DNA of 64,000 bases, taken from Cryptomeria japonica. Its lineage: Eukaryota > Streptophyta > Pinopsida > Cupressales > Cupressaceae. A model generated the notes under the pieces. That model did not search any database. It was not told where the DNA came from and saw only the letters and a program-made list of their open reading frames with translations. Location: contig NC_081415.1 in the NCBI RefSeq assembly GCF_030272615.1, forward strand, positions 512,891,034 through 512,955,033. The letters run 5' to 3'. Of the stretch, positions 1 to 13,800 are shown piece after piece. The translations under genes were made by a program, and so were the position numbers. Within the stretch, counting starts at the first letter, position 1. Every line of letters begins with the position of its first letter.

Positions 1-2279
1 AAGATGCTTGGATGTTGATTGTGATGAAGAGGCAAAATGTTATCAAGAATCACATCAACACTAGAGGAGATCTATGTAAAGGTCACCGGTATGTTGTGTA
101 CATGTCAAACAAAAGGAATCTCATAGGATAAAGTTGCAGTCACCATTTGAAGAGATGACTGACAATCAATGTTGCCCAACCAAATCACATGTGCTTGTTT
201 GAAGATATGCCACTCAAACAAGGAATCCACATTGATACATTGAAGAATGCAAATGACAAGGATCCACTCCCACCGGTAAGTGGATCTTATCTCCTATTAT
301 GCATGAAATGCATCATAGTCCAATGAGATAAGATAAAAGTGTAGAAGGCAGGTGATTGAAGGTTCACACCAGATGAATAGGTGAAACACTAAGTTTCCTT
401 AAGTGCATGAGATCAGGGATGTCCATAGGAACAACATATGATGACATGATGTGCTACCATGAAAGAGAAAGAAGAGTAAAGAGGTGATGGATTTGTCACT
501 TTGACAAACTGGTTAATATATGGTCCGGGTTGATGATGAAGAAGGCAAGGTTGAGAAGATGCAAATAGAGAGTGCAACCAGTATGCAGATGCCTCAAATG
601 GAAAGAGTTGAAGGTTGATGACATGGTATCATCAAGGGTGCCTACTGGTAAGTATGAAAATCGGTAAGAGTGAAAAGAGTCTAAGTGGTGTGCTACCTCC
701 TAATGAAGATGAGCATGTGGTGGAGTGATATATGTGTTGATCAGTTGAGTGTTCCACTAGAAGAAATGCCAAGTGCAAGGTGATGGCAAACTGGTTAGGG
801 TATAACCAACAGGGTTAGTGAGCCGGTAGAAGAACCCAGTAATGGAGTTGGTCGGTGATCTTGTCTGCACTGACATAACTGATCTAGCAAAGCTGGATGC
901 TAATAAAGTGGCCACATGGAGTTGGGGTGGCATGCATGAGAAGGTTGGTGAAGTGTCTGTCTGTGAGGTAGATGACGGCAGGTTGACCTTTATGTTGACT
1001 GCGTGATTCATGGGATGCATAGCAAAGGTTTGTGGCTTGGGGTTAAATGAACAATAGAGATCTAGATCAAACTATTTGAGCAGATTGAGGTAGGTGAAGG
1101 AAATAGTGAAGCTATTCTTGGTGATTTACCAAGAAATCAGCTAACAGATTAAAAGCAAGTTGCTAAATGAGAAAGGCATGTTTTGGAAGGCACGCCAATG
1201 GGAGGATTAATTGATGAGTTGCAGTTCATCAATCAAGGAGATCAGAATCTATAAGATCTAATTGGATTTAGTTTGCCTCAGGGTCAAAGAAGAAACCCTA
1301 ACTACCTGAAGTTTGAATTAGTTTTTGTTGGGAAAACCAGTTTATAAATATGTAAGCCAAAATTGATGTAGGCTTCCACTGAATGAGAGAGTGTTGCTGT
1401 ATGTGAGAGGAGAAATTGGTCAAGTACAAAAAAGATAATCTAATAAGAGATTGAGTGAGAGAAAGAGTGAATCAGGTTGAAGGGTTCAACCGCCATATGT
1501 GAGGCAACCGATAGTCAACCATCGAGTCTGACAGAGGAGTAAACCAGTAGTGATAAAACTAATAGAGAAGAGTTGCAAAAGGTTGCAGAGAAGGCAAGAA
1601 GAGAACCAACAAGAATCTGATGATAGACATCTGATTAAGGTGTCAAGAGTGGTGGTTGAGAGCAGTAGTGTAGTAGAGAGGAGAAAACCGACAGAGAGGT
1701 AACCGACCAAGAAAAAGGAGATACAAAATCAATGATTGTGCAGCAAAGAGTAATTTGCATTAGGAGATAGAGTTGTAGCTAAGAGGTGAGTAGAGAACTG
1801 ACAAAGAATTGGAGTGAGGAGAACTGGTAAAGAGATTTGCAGAAGTATTACAAAGCTCATTTGTAACAAGGCTTTTAATTTTGTAATTGATTATGTTCAT
1901 TAAAGTTCATTGAGATGGAGCTCGGTGCAAGGGTTGTTTCTCCTTGGGTTGGTGCCCTAAATTAGGGGTTGGTGCCCTAAATCAGGGGTTGGTACCCTAA
2001 AAATTTTAATCAAAGTTTCATTGTGAGGCTGGATTGGTGCAGTAGTCTCTAGCAACATTTCTCACTGAGATTTTTTTCCCATCTTGGGTTTTCCTCGTAT
2101 ATACTAGTGTTATGAGATGTGCCATTATGTGTGATTGCTTTTGTGTCGGTCTCTCATCTAACTAGTAAGTCTACTTTCTATTAGATCTGATAACTGGTAT
2201 ACACACATACAACAATTAATAGGAAAAGTTTGTAAACCTCTAATTCACCCCCCCTCTCAGTGGCACATTATGTCTAACA
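1..2279 (+). repeat. 5' LTR of gag-only Ty1/copia element (left end cut)
   Basis: This is the left member of a long direct repeat: base 1 aligns with base 5619 and the copies stay alignable to 2279 and 7816. It ends in TCTAACA and is followed directly by a tRNA-Met-type primer site, which defines it as the 5' LTR. About 92 bases of the LTR lie left of the window. A TATA box (TATAAATA, 1343-1350) recurs at the matching place in the 3' LTR and is the likely promoter of the element. Near 1935-2000 a short unit based on GGTTGGTGCCCTAAA is repeated about three times. The two LTRs differ at many sites, so the insertion is old. Confidence 0.85.
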
Positions 2280-2281
2280 AT

Positions 2282-2293
2282 TGGTATCAAATC
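2282..2293 (+). promoter_or_regulatory. Primer-binding site (tRNA-iMet type)
   Basis: TGGTATCAAATC starts three bases after the LTR end. It differs from the usual plant copia primer site TGGTATCAGAGC at only a couple of bases. Reverse transcription would have been primed here. Confidence 0.75.
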
Positions 2294-2351
2294 CTAGGTT
2301 CCCGGTTGATAAGATTTCTCCAACTTCGGTAGATTCTGGCTTAAGGACATA

Positions 2352-3962
2352 ATGGTCTATTTAGTGTCAATCCCAGCTCCAGTATTTGATGGGTCAAACT
2401 ATTCGATTTGGTTGCAGAATGGAATTTCACTTATCCTCTCTAGGGTATGATGTCTAGATATCTGTAGTAAAGGGCTGCCCTAGTCATGTCAATCCTCCCA
2501 CTGGCCTTGAAGCAGGAAGAAGATCTAGGTGCAATGAAGAAGCCATGAAGGTTGTATTCAGTGGTCCCTCTGGTGATGTTTCTTCCCAGGTGGACAAGTG
2601 CAAATTGACAAAAAGGTTATGGGAGAGACTGAAAAATCTCTATGGAAATGAGCCTACTACTACTAAACCGCTTTGCGAAGAAAAGATGAGAAATGCAACT
2701 CATGCATCTGCAGATGATGAAGATAGATCTATTAGCAGCTGCAACCATGATGAAGAAGGAACTCACCCCTTCATGGCTCAAGAATCAGAAGATGAGAGAC
2801 ACATATTTGAGAATGATCATGGAGATCATTCCCACTAGCAAGATGTGTTTGGCAATGATAGTGAAGGGGAAGAAGAAGAAGAAGCATAAGTTGATCTTGA
2901 AGGAGAACTTGTAAGTGCACTCGGAGAACCTAGTAGAGTAAGGAATGAGTACAAGTTATTGAAGAATGCTGCAATTATGGAACAAAACCAGTTGATAAAA
3001 TACCTTGAAGAATCTAAAAAATGTGTCTCAGAATTAAAGACTCAACAAGATGACACCAAGGAGTGTCGGTGTAAAGATCTAGCATCTAAGCTAGAAGTAA
3101 AAGATAAAGAATAAATTAGTAGCTGGTAGGAGAAATGGAGATTCTCCAAAATGACCTTGAGAACTATCAGGATGAGCTCAAGGTGAGAATCTGATTTGAT
3201 GGCACTAGTGACACCTTGGAAAAAATGTTGAAAAAGAAAAAGCATGCCAAGGATACCAGAGGCTTAGGAAAAGGTGTCGGTGAATTATCCACCAGCAAGA
3301 TTATCCCCCAGAATGACATTCTGTTTCTCCTCAAATGGGGACAACAAGGGACAGACCTTCACAGTTAGAGATGCTCCATGAAAGAAGGTTGATCTAACCA
3401 CAACTGGTGAAGACATGCAGACAAGGATGAAGACTGATGTTGCAAGAGGGAGGAACAATGCAGATCCCCAAGGAAAAAGGAAGATGGGAGAATACAAAAA
3501 AGAAGATATTCTCCCGGTAGAGGACACGGAAATTCTACCACCCACAGGACAAAGCAAGTGTGGGAAAAGAAGAGATCAAATGGAAGAGCTACAGAGAATG
3601 AACAACCTAGGATCCATCCCCAGAGAAGCAGAAATGGAGATGCCAGACCAGTAAGATCTCCCCGTGCATGGCATTATAAGTTTGTAAGTTATAAACCTTC
3701 CTTCTCTAGTTATTGGTTTGCATGCAATGGTCATGGCCATAGGAAAGAAGAATGTAGAAAGGGATCTAGAAGGAATAATCTAGGATCTCATAGAAATCAC
3801 GCATATGAGAAGAATGTATCAAAGAGTAGAAACACACATATTTCCTCTCCTAGTTATGCAAATGGTGTTTGTTATAACTGCAATGGATTTGGCCATAGAG
3901 GGTTTGAATGCAGAAAGAAGGACTTGCAATCACATGGAAGCTGGCATAGCAACTATGCTTAA
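2352..3962 (+). pseudogene. Ty1/copia gag remnant with two zinc knuckles
   Basis: Coding remains of a copia nucleocapsid protein, spread over several frames. An ATG at 2352 opens with PAPVFDGSNYSIW, the usual start of copia Gag. The segment at 2545-2838 holds KLTKRLWERLKNLYGNE, typical of the UBN2-like Gag domain, followed by an acidic stretch. Two knuckles follow. The one near 3715-3765 (WFACNGHGHRKEEC) has lost its first cysteine, and the one near 3868-3915 (CYNCNGFGHRGFEC) keeps the full CX2CX4HX4C pattern. Frameshifts and stops break the frame, so no intact Gag can be made. No protease, integrase or reverse transcriptase follows before the 3' LTR. Confidence 0.7.
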
Positions 3963-5509
3963 CATAGAAATGGATATAGAGAATATGGAGGTCAAAGGCC
4001 TGTATGGAACCAAAGGAGAAATGTTCCTACAAGATCAAGAGAACCACTGGTTCTGATAGTCGATCACAATAGCATGACCGGAAGAAGTCTGGTAAAACCA
4101 ACATGTTAGAAGTTTCCCTAATCATGAGGTTGGCATGGATGTTGTGTGCTACTATAGCACTACTTCCACTTATGATGCAAAATCCAAAAATGTAAAGACC
4201 AATCAGAAAAAAAAGGCAAGACCTGCTCCTAAGACTAAAAAAGGGAAGAAAAGTGTAGTCATGTAGTATGGAGGAAGAAAGAGGAGAGTAGGACCTTGGA
4301 TCGACACTGTGCATTCAATGAACTATGCTTAAAAGAGATACAGGACCTTAGGGGGAGCAGTACACTAACCTTATCATTCAACCCCTTAGTGAATAAAGAC
4401 ACGTGGAAGAACAAGTTGTTACCAGTATAAAGGAAGAAAATGAGATGGTGTGTGTAGTGGCTGCCTTGGCTACACACCTATAGATCAAAGATGGATCACT
4501 TCTGCATGTGTCAATGGATGGCAAATTTTCAATTGGAATTAGATGCAAATTGACATAAGATGTTAAGAGTTATAGGAAGGTGCTCTGGTAGTGATGATGG
4601 ATCGGTACAGGAAACCGATATGTGCAAGATGTTACTGGTATGGATGCTAACAAGTTCTTGCAGGTTATGTAAGACATTGAGGTTCAATATCATTACATTA
4701 GCTCCAGTAGCATGGAATGAGGAAGTTATGTCTCAGGTGGTATTGGAAAAGACCTGAATGACATATGATGGCCTAGTTGTTGATTATGTATGCATGCATC
4801 CTTTGAGGGCTAACCAGTTTGATTCATGGCATGATGATGACATTTTATGATATTATGTACATCCAGGATCATGTCATAGGCTATGGTAGATATGATGGAG
4901 CTGAAAGATCATCCGATGATCATATTTGCATAGCTCAACTGATATATGGTGAATATTGGAGCTTCGGTTTTGTACCTGAAAGGCAAATAAGGACCTGAGA
5001 TATGTGACTTAGGGGGAGTTCAAAGGGTTCATAATACTGAACCGACATACTTGAACTTGTGAGGGTACTAGCTACCTCAACTACAAATGGTGAAAATTAT
5101 TGTAGGAATACCCAAGAGAATTTCATGATTAAGGGTATCTACTTTCCCAATTGGTGGCACTCATAATAAAATCACATTTGATTCTAAGGATCAATTGATA
5201 TCAGATGGGAGAGTTGTAGTCTGATAGAAAGGAATGTTGTATTCACTGACACATAGGTCTTAAAATAGTTTTAGTCTTGCATATGCATTAGGGTTCCAAT
5301 TTGCATATACACTTGGTTGCTGAGAAAAGTGGTGTCATATTTTGGTCAAGCCCTCCATCTCAAGTGTTGTCACTTGAGAAGATGTAACAAATGATTGTTG
5401 AAGGAGAAAGATACATCCGATAGAGAAAAAAGGGAGAAAAATATTTGTTAGTTCCCAATAGATATAAGGAGGAAAGAAATCATGGCAGTACCCTTTGCCA
5501 TTGTTGTCA
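3963..5509 (+). other. Internal non-coding part of the gag-only element
   Basis: About 1.5 kb between gag and the polypurine tract. I see no integrase, reverse transcriptase or RNase H motif in any frame, only short open stretches. The pol genes are therefore missing rather than just mutated, and the element would have depended on another copia for movement. Confidence 0.55.
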
Positions 5510-5526
5510 TAGGGGGAGAGAGATTC
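5510..5526 (+). promoter_or_regulatory. Polypurine tract
   Basis: TAGGGGGAGAGAGA lies directly before the 3' LTR and would prime plus-strand DNA synthesis. Confidence 0.6.
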
Positions 5527-7816
5527 TGTAGTATACCACATACTACATGTGTGAGAATCCATGGATCATAGTAGTTGCCAAATGGAAAGCTTATGACTAG
5601 TGTATAAGAAGGGTGAGAAAGATGCTTGGATTTTGATTGTGATGAAGAGGCATAATGTTATCAAGAATCACATCAAAACCAAAGGAGATGCATGCACAAG
5701 TCACTGGATCACATGTGCCTATTTAAAGATATGCTTCTCAAACAGGGAAACCACATTGGTACATTGAACAATGAAAATGACATGGATCTACTCCCATTGG
5801 TAAGTGCAGCTTATCTCGTATTATGCATGAAATGCATCATAGTCCACCGAGATAAAAGAGAAGAGTAGAAGGCAGGTGATTGAAGGCTCACACCAGATGA
5901 ACAGATGAAACAAGTTGCCTTAAGTGCATGGGATTGGGGATGTGGACATGATCAACATGTGATGACATAATTTGCTACTAGGACAAAGAAAGAAGAGTAA
6001 AGAAGTGATGGGTTTGTCACTTTGACAAACTGGTTGAGATATGTTCTGGGCTAATGATTAAGAAGGCAAGGTTGAGAAGTTGCAAGTAGAGAGTGCAACT
6101 GGTATACAAATGCCTCATATGGAAACACTTGAAGGTTGATGACATGGTGTCATCGAGGGTGCCTACCAGTAAGTATGAGAATCAGTAAGAGTGCAAAGAG
6201 GCTAAGTGGTGTGCTCCCTCCTGATGAAGATGAGCATGTGGTGGAGTGATATATGTGTTGACCGATTGAATGTTCCAGCGAAAGAGATTCCAAGTGCAAT
6301 GTGATGGCAAATTGGTTAGGGTATAACCGACAGGGTTAGTGAGTCGGTAAAAGAACCCGGTAATGGAGTTGGTTGGTGATCTTGTCTAGACTGACATAAA
6401 TGATCTAGAAATGGTGGATGTCAATAAAGTGGCCACAAGGAGTTGAGGTGGTACGCATCAGTAGGTCGGTGAAGTGTCTATCCACGAGGTAGATTGTGGC
6501 AAGTCGACATTTATGTTGACTGTGTGATTCACAGGATGTGTAGTAGAGGTTTGTAGCTTGGGGTCAAACAGATAATAGAGATCTAGAACAAATTGTTTGA
6601 GCATATCGAGGTAGGTGAAGGAAACCGCCAAGCTAGTCTTGGTGATCGACCAAGAAATCAACTGACAGATTAAAAGTAGGTTGCTAAATGAGGAAGGTGT
6701 AATTTGGAAAGCATGACAATGGCGGGATTGATTGATGAGTTGCAATTCATCAATCAAGGAGATTAGATCTGATTGGATTTAGTATGCCTCAGGGTCAAAG
6801 AAGAAACCCTAACTTCCTAAAGTTTCAATTAGTTTTCGGTGGGAAAACCAATTTATAAATATGAAAACCAAAATCAATGTAGGTTGCCACTAAATAAGAG
6901 AGTGTTGCTGCATGTGAGAGGAGAAATCAGTCAACTGTGAAAAAGATAATCTAAGAAGAGAATGGGTGTGAGAAAGAGTGAATTAGGTTGAAGGGTTCAA
7001 CCGGCATCAGTGAGGCAACCAGTAGTTAGTTATTGAGTCTGACAGAGGAGTAAACCAGTAGTAACATAATCGATAGAGAAGAGTTACAAAGAAGGAAAGC
7101 AAAGAACTAGAATGAATCATATGATAGACATTTGAATAAGTTGTCAAGACTAGTGGTGGAGACGAGGAGTGTAGCAGAGAGAAGAGAGAATCGACATATA
7201 GCTGAACCGACAAAGAACAAGGAGATATTAAACTAGTGATTGTGCAACTTAGAGTAAGTTGTATCAAGAAATAGAGTTGCAACTAAGAGGTGAGCAAAAA
7301 ATCGATAGAGAATTGGAGTGAGGAGAACCAATGAAGAGATTTGTAGAATTTTTACAAAGCTCATATGTAACTAGGCTTTTAATTTTATAATTAATTATGT
7401 TCATTAAGGTTCATTGAGTTGGAGCTCCTTGCAACTTGGTTGTTGCTCCTTGGGTTGGTTCCCTAAATTAGGGGTTGGTGCTCCTTGGGTTGGTGCCCTA
7501 AACTAGGGGCGAGTCATTCTTGGGTTGGTTCCCTAAACATTGTAATCAGAGTTTAATTTTGAGGATGGATTGGAGCAGTAGTCTCAAGTAGCATTTCTTG
7601 ACAAGGTTTTCTTTTCCATTTGGGGTTTTCCTTGTATATACTGGTGTTATGAGATGTGCCCCTGTGTGTGTTTTATTTTGTGTTGGTCTCTCAATTTACT
7701 GGTAAGTCTACTTTCTATTAGATCTGATAATCGACATACACACATAGGATAGTTAACGGGAAAAGTTTTGAAACCACTGATTCACCCCACCTCTCAGTGG
7801 CACATTGTGTCTAACA
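5527..7816 (+). repeat. 3' LTR of gag-only Ty1/copia element
   Basis: Right member of the direct repeat, about 2.29 kb. It starts TGTAGTATACC just after the polypurine tract and ends TCTAACA at 7816. Compared with the 5' LTR it lacks about 95 bases (those at roughly 80-175 in the 5' copy). The TATA box lies at 6854-6861. The exact left end is inferred from the tract and a TG start, because the matching end of the 5' LTR is outside the window. Confidence 0.8.
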
Positions 7817-10800
7817 TACTAATTTTTCTAAAAAAATTTCCCAAATGTTTCAATTTTTTACATAACAATTTTAATAAATTTTTCGTTCAAAGATCATGTC
7901 TAGATTTGAAGATATTAAAGTTTTCATTTTTGAAACTTGTGAATGAAAGTTTTAGAGTCAATTTTGAGGGCTTTAGAGGCTCCAAAATGACCCAAAAGTG
8001 TTAATAACTAGTGTAATTGGTTCTAGCTTGACAAGGCATGTCAAGAGATTTATGATGCTTCAGTGGCTCCTTAATCAAACACCTTGAAGTTATGGGCTCC
8101 TAAAGTAGGAAATATTAAAATGCATCAGACACATAAATGAGCTGTAAAAGGGAGGCACACATGTTGATGTGTGTTTTGATACATCATAGGCCTTCTGGGA
8201 TTCAATATAAGATGGGTGTGACTTTATTGGGTGGTTTTAGCCCATGATTTTGTAATATCATTTGATGATTTCATGCATTGTATCTCCTACATATGAGGTG
8301 TGGAGATGGAAGTTGAGTATAAGAGTCTTATAGCTATTCAACTACCTTTGAATCTTTAGTTGGTGCTACTCCTATGAAAATATTGCTTTGCAATTATATT
8401 ATAATATACTATTGCTTTCTAAATAATATATTGAGTGGCTTTGGAGTATGGGGTTTTTCTCTTGGAATAGTTTTTCCCACATAAATCATTGTGTTTTGGT
8501 ATGCATGATGTTAATGTTTATTTCTATTATTTTTCTATATTAATTGTAAGGATCTATAAAAGTTTTTGTATTAATCTCCTCTCAAAGTTAGTGTAGGAAG
8601 TTGCTATGCTTCATAACTTCATTGCATCCCCCTCTTAAGAATTCTGATACATATGCACAAGGAGTATGCAAGGATGTGAAGAGAATGTCCTTCCTCTAGG
8701 GAATACAAATGAAAATATGGAAAACAACATTTTTAAGGATACAAGGAATGTTGGTGCTGAGGATAATATAGGTATTGACAGAATATAGAGATTGTAGGAG
8801 AAGAGAAGGAAAAGAATAATCCTAAGAATATTTAGTACGAGGTTGAAAAGATAGATAAGAAGAAAGAAGATTCTTCAAGTAATCAAGATATTGGTAAGCG
8901 ACCATTTGATTCCTTCAAAGACCTATTGGGTCTATAGATGCATTTTCAACTTATGTTGACACCACAACTATTGAAGCTTCCTACACATGAGGGATAAAGA
9001 GATTGGTCAAATATTTTCTCTCTCCAAAATTTCAATTAGGTAACATCCCAAATGAATGAGCTACAAGAGGGATACTATAGGTATGTGTGAAGAAATCAAG
9101 TTAAATTGATGATGCAATGATAGTTTAATAAAGAAGGGCTTATCAAAGGTAAATATTGATTCATCCTTAGCTCTAGAACAAAAGTTGAGGTTTCTAATGG
9201 TTTTTTTAAAGGATAATTCATAACACATTGAGAAGAAAGTAGACCAAGAAGATTTATAAAATTTTAATGATAAGAGAATGGCATAAGTGTTTGATCTGTG
9301 TGTCAATGCACAAAAAAAAATATAAAATAAATTAAAGGAATTTTAGTATGGTATTAATGAAGGTGGGAGTCTTTACCAATTTTATTTAATGTGGCAAAAT
9401 TATATAAAGACAATCAATAGATATAATGACTCTATTGACTCTCAAATCTTTTAGCTGTCTAAAACCTATGATTTGACTAAGGATAAGGATGGCTCCATTA
9501 GGGCTCAAGTGGAGAAACTTCATTTGCAACTATCTTTGTTGCAGGAGCATCTAAAAAATCAAGAAGTCATTTAGTCTATTGAGAGAAGTAGTGAAATTAA
9601 GGTTGCCTTCTTTATCTCATATTTTGGGAGAAGAGAAGTAGATAGAGCGGAAGATAAAATTTTTGGATAATGTTGAGGTTGTTGAAGAGTTATATACAGG
9701 TTGAGTACCAGAAAAATATCCTCCTCCAACTATGGAAATTTGGGATTTACCTCTTTTACATCTCACAGTAATGCATAAATTTATTTTCCTTCTAAGGGAG
9801 TTACGAAGTTATAGAGGAGGAAATGTTATGGTTGTATAGTTTTCAGAGGTTTGTAGTACAATTTTATAAGACTTCACGTATATAGTATAAACTTTTAAGG
9901 GATATTTACCTAAGTGGGATAATTATGTAATGAATACACACTATTCGAGGTAGTTTTGGTTGGTGTCTTTTGTTCTTGATGTCAAAGGTGGATAGATACT
10001 AGATAGATACCATATACTAAAGAGAACACAAATAAAGAGAGAAAGAATGTATATAGATGGCTATCTGTTAAAATGGGAGTTTGTACAGAAGTAGAATATT
10101 TGTAGATATATATGAGTTGTCATCACTGACAAAAAGGGGGATATTTTTGGCAATATGTGTTATGATTGATATCAACCTGATGTTTAGAAATATTTGTTGT
10201 CATTGAGGAGATTAATAGAATATGTATTGTAGGGCATTGTCATGAATTTACATTATGGGTGAGCTATATTTGAGAGTAGTTGTGCCTCTAACTCAGTTAG
10301 TTTCTTGAGACTAGTAAGGAAGATAGTCTAGAGGTTATGTATGTGTATCCATGGTATACTATCTTTCCAAATGATTGGTAAGTATATGGTAATACTTTAC
10401 TAAATATGCTTTGTAATGTTCATGTAGTTATAATAGTTGGTGACTACATGTCCTGGAGTCAGTTGAGTGACATTAGTTATGTTTCATATTTGGTTGATAA
10501 AGAAGATCTATCTAAGTGTTGAATAATGTATTTTCACAACTATACAAGTTACTAATTTGGTCCACATTTTACCACATTGCGTCTTTTATTTGTACATTTT
10601 TGTGATTTTTATATGTAGTGCATTAGGAGCCCACTTCTAGGATTCCATTTCCTAATCACTTCTACAATAGAAGCTATAAGTGTTTGTTCTTTCAATCATA
10701 GTTTGATAGTGTAATGTGTCTCCATTGAATAATTAGAATGCTCTACATTCTTCTGCAATGATTGGAATGGTTGTCCAATTTTAGGAATATTTTCAAGAAG

Positions 10801-11587
10801 GTATAAGGGTTTAGTGATATGAGTTTCAAGTTAAATGGTGCTCCACCGTGTATTATTCATTGTGTTGATGTGTACTAGTCTGTCTTGTTTCTTGTAGTTT
10901 AGAAGGATTACTATTGTGTGCTAGAAATTGAAGATTGATTTCTTCACAAAATATTTTTTAGAGAGGTTGTAGATGATCTACATGCCTCTATTTTGGTCTA
11001 TATGATGATTTTGGTTTCTTCCCAATGGTTTGGAGGCAAATAATTAATAGTTTTGACAAGAAATAATGATATTTGAGCCTACATGATGAGCTCCTTCATG
11101 TGTGCTTAAATTGGACATATTATATTGCTTCAAATGATGTGTTAATATGTGTTTGGGGTTTACCTATGCCTTAAGTTGATCTAAAACCTAATTTTTTGGT
11201 TAATACATATGTTTGGAGCCAGCCTATCATAGACATACGTCTCATTTTTAAGTCTTAGTTGTGGCAACCTAATTGATATTTTTGTGTTTATATTTGTAAA
11301 ATATAATAGTGATATTTTAGTTGAGTATGAAGTGTACTGAATTAGTACAACAAACTGACTATCCTACAAAAGAGGACTATAACATTAGCTTAATTTAAAT
11401 GCTTCTTCTATAATAGTTCAATTTATATTATTCATTAAAATCTTCATGGATCTTGCTAGGAGGTAGTGCATATTCTTATCTTGTCCTTTGTATCATGCCC
11501 TAAGGTAGTGAGCTTCCTTTGATAAGTGGGTCCTAAAAAAAATATTGTATTAACAAGTTTCATATAGTGTGAGTTAATCCTCATGTT
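7817..11587. other. Decayed spacer, possible remnant of an older LTR element
   Basis: No gene recognised. 8400-8660 reads like the end of a plant LTR (GGGTTTTTCTCTTGG, then TTTTCCCACAT, then CCCCCTCTTAAG). 8650-9900 has weak, heavily stopped coding character on the plus strand, including a lysine- and glutamate-rich stretch near 9480-9600. A polypurine-like AAAAAGGGGGA lies at 10131-10141. Together these suggest an old copia-like insertion, but I could not match two LTRs to each other, so this stays an inference. Confidence 0.3.
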
Positions 11588-11592
11588 GTTAT

Positions 11593-12806
11593 TGTGGGCC
11601 ATTTGGAGGAATTGATAATGTGTTGCATTTATGTTTTGTCATTGATGTCAACACTAGCTATTTGGATGATTTACTAGCACCCTTCTGGTCCTAGTAGGGT
11701 GAGGAGTTTCTAGTTGGTTTGGATCCAACATGATCCAGTAGGCTCTAATATGGTTTGGTTATGGAATTGGCTTATTCATGATACTCATGTTCATATTCAG
11801 TTAGTTGGTTTTGGTCTGGTGATTGGATGCTATCCTGTTTCCTTGGAAGCTTGACTTGCGGTTCCAATGAGGGTTTTACGGATAGAGATTTTGATGATAT
11901 TCATAAGTGGTATTGGTGCAGCTTCTAGTGGAGTTTTAGGATGCTGTTGGTGATCATGTTTGAGACTTGGTGGATGAAGATCATTTCTTTAGCGTATGGA
12001 CCTATATTGGGTCCCGGTTGACCTAGGTTATGGATCTATTTAATGAAGCATGTGGATTGGACTTCTCGATACATTTATAGGATATCTTATATGCTAAATA
12101 TTGTTTGTCTAGTCTAAGGCCGACATATTTTGTAATTTTATAATTGGTTTATTGCCTAGAGGCTGGCCTGATTGTTTATGGTCGAGGGTTTGTATATATA
12201 TGATGTAAGATCTCATTGTAGATCATCATGGTTATGGGAATGGGATATGGATATGTAATGTGTGAATAATGCAATATCATTCAGGTAGAGGATTTGGTCG
12301 ATCATTGGATATTGAATTGGGTTTATGTAAGAGGATTTAGTCCTCTGGTATTCAGCTTAACCGGAACTATACTCAAGCATAAAAGTTACTATCTATTGCA
12401 GTTCAACACTTCTCTGGATTGTAGTCTGGATTTTTATGTAGTCAATGAGACTCCATTTGTGATGAGCAGTGTGCTCTAGGCTGTTGGCCTTCCTACAAGT
12501 GCAGGCCCCCCAATTGTAATTCACAAACTTACTACAAAAGTATTATCTTATTGTGGGTAGGCTTCCCATAGTGGTTTTTCACTTTACCAGGTTTTCCATG
12601 TATAAATCTTGGTGTCATATGGATGGTAATCATTCTCTAATTACTGTTGCTACTTAATTAGTTTAATTTTTATTTCGGTATTTGGTTTAGTATTAATGTT
12701 TTAGTTTCTGGTATTGAAGTTTTAATTTGTTAAGGTTCTGGCAATCAATGATAATTGATTCACCCCCCCCTCTTAGTTGTCTTCCGGTTATTTGAACTAT
12801 CTAACA
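11593..12806 (+). repeat. 5' LTR, copia element 2
   Basis: 1,214 bp. It starts TGTGGGCC (the 3' copy has TGTTGGCC) and ends TCTAACA. A TATA-like TATATATA at 12193-12200 is shared with the 3' LTR at about 18093. It is the right size and position for the element's promoter. Confidence 0.9.
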
Positions 12807-12808
12807 AC

Positions 12809-12820
12809 TGGTATCAGAGC
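12809..12820 (+). promoter_or_regulatory. Primer-binding site (tRNA-iMet)
   Basis: TGGTATCAGAGC, an exact match to the standard plant copia primer site, lies two bases after the 5' LTR. Confidence 0.92.
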
Positions 12821-12892
12821 TTTGGTCCTCTCTATAGAAATCTTAACAGTGCGACTAACAATTAAAGTTCATCTTGTTCTATTTTTTAGGGA

Positions 12893-13800
12893 GATATTCC
12901 TAGCCTTGATGGAACAAATTACATAGTATGGAAGATTCATATGGAGACTCATCTAAGATGTCTTGGCAAGGAGATTTGGGAGATCACACAGAATGGTGTC
13001 ACACCTCATAATCTGACATCTGGCAATCCTCTAACAAACTTGGATAAGGAGCTTGATAATGATTGTAGAGAAAGAGAAGCCCTCTTGTGTGCACTTTCTG
13101 ATCATCAAATAATGGAATTAACTGAGAAATCATCTAGAAAGGCTATATGGGATAAGTTGGAGACTCTTAATGAAGGTGACCTTACAGTAAAGATTGCTAA
13201 ACTTCATGGTTATCGGGTGATATGAAAACTTGAAGATGGAAGAAGATGAAAGGATTACTGTATTCATGGAAAGAGTAAATGAGATTGTTATGGGAATTCA
13301 ATGTTGTGGTGGAACTCTGAGTGAAGATGAAATAGTTTCTAAAGTTTTGAGAGCCCTACCACCGGTTTACAAGATGAAGGCTACTAGTATCAATGAGTTG
13401 AAAATAGTGGCTAATACATATGTCAACATAGATACCTTGGTTGGGTAATTATCTTCTTTTGAGCTTGAAGAATTCGAACCTTCTGGAGCTATGAAGTGTG
13501 AACTGACTTTTCATGCATTTGCATCATCAACCGGTAAGAAATATTGGAAAGATTTGTATGCAAAGGAATTGGATGATATGAAGAGAGAAGATGAAGAGTT
13601 TGAACAACTTGAAGCACTATTTTCTAGAAGAGTACCTAAAGGACCGATAGGAAGTAAGTATGAAGGAAAAAAACCTTTTAAATATTTTGCATGTAATAAG
13701 ATTGGTCATTTTGCATCTAGATGTCCTGAAAGGAATTCAAGATTTGAAGAAAGAGTTAAAAGATCTTTTAATCCTAACCTTGGATATTAGAGCAAGTATA
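12893..13800 (+). pseudogene. gag, copia element 2 (broken)
   Basis: Remains of the copia Gag protein. The N-terminal part contains IPSLDGTNYIVWK, and the middle has the helical region around MEEDERITVFMERVNEIV. A zinc knuckle near 13690-13735 reads YFACNKIGHFASRC, so its first cysteine is replaced by tyrosine. The original start codon is not visible. A frameshift lies near 13215, and in-frame stops lie at about 13446 and 13789. No intact Gag can be produced. Confidence 0.85.

Noticed and set aside
7768-8004. 78-codon plus-strand stretch crossing the LTR end
   Set aside because: It crosses the copia LTR boundary and has no motif.
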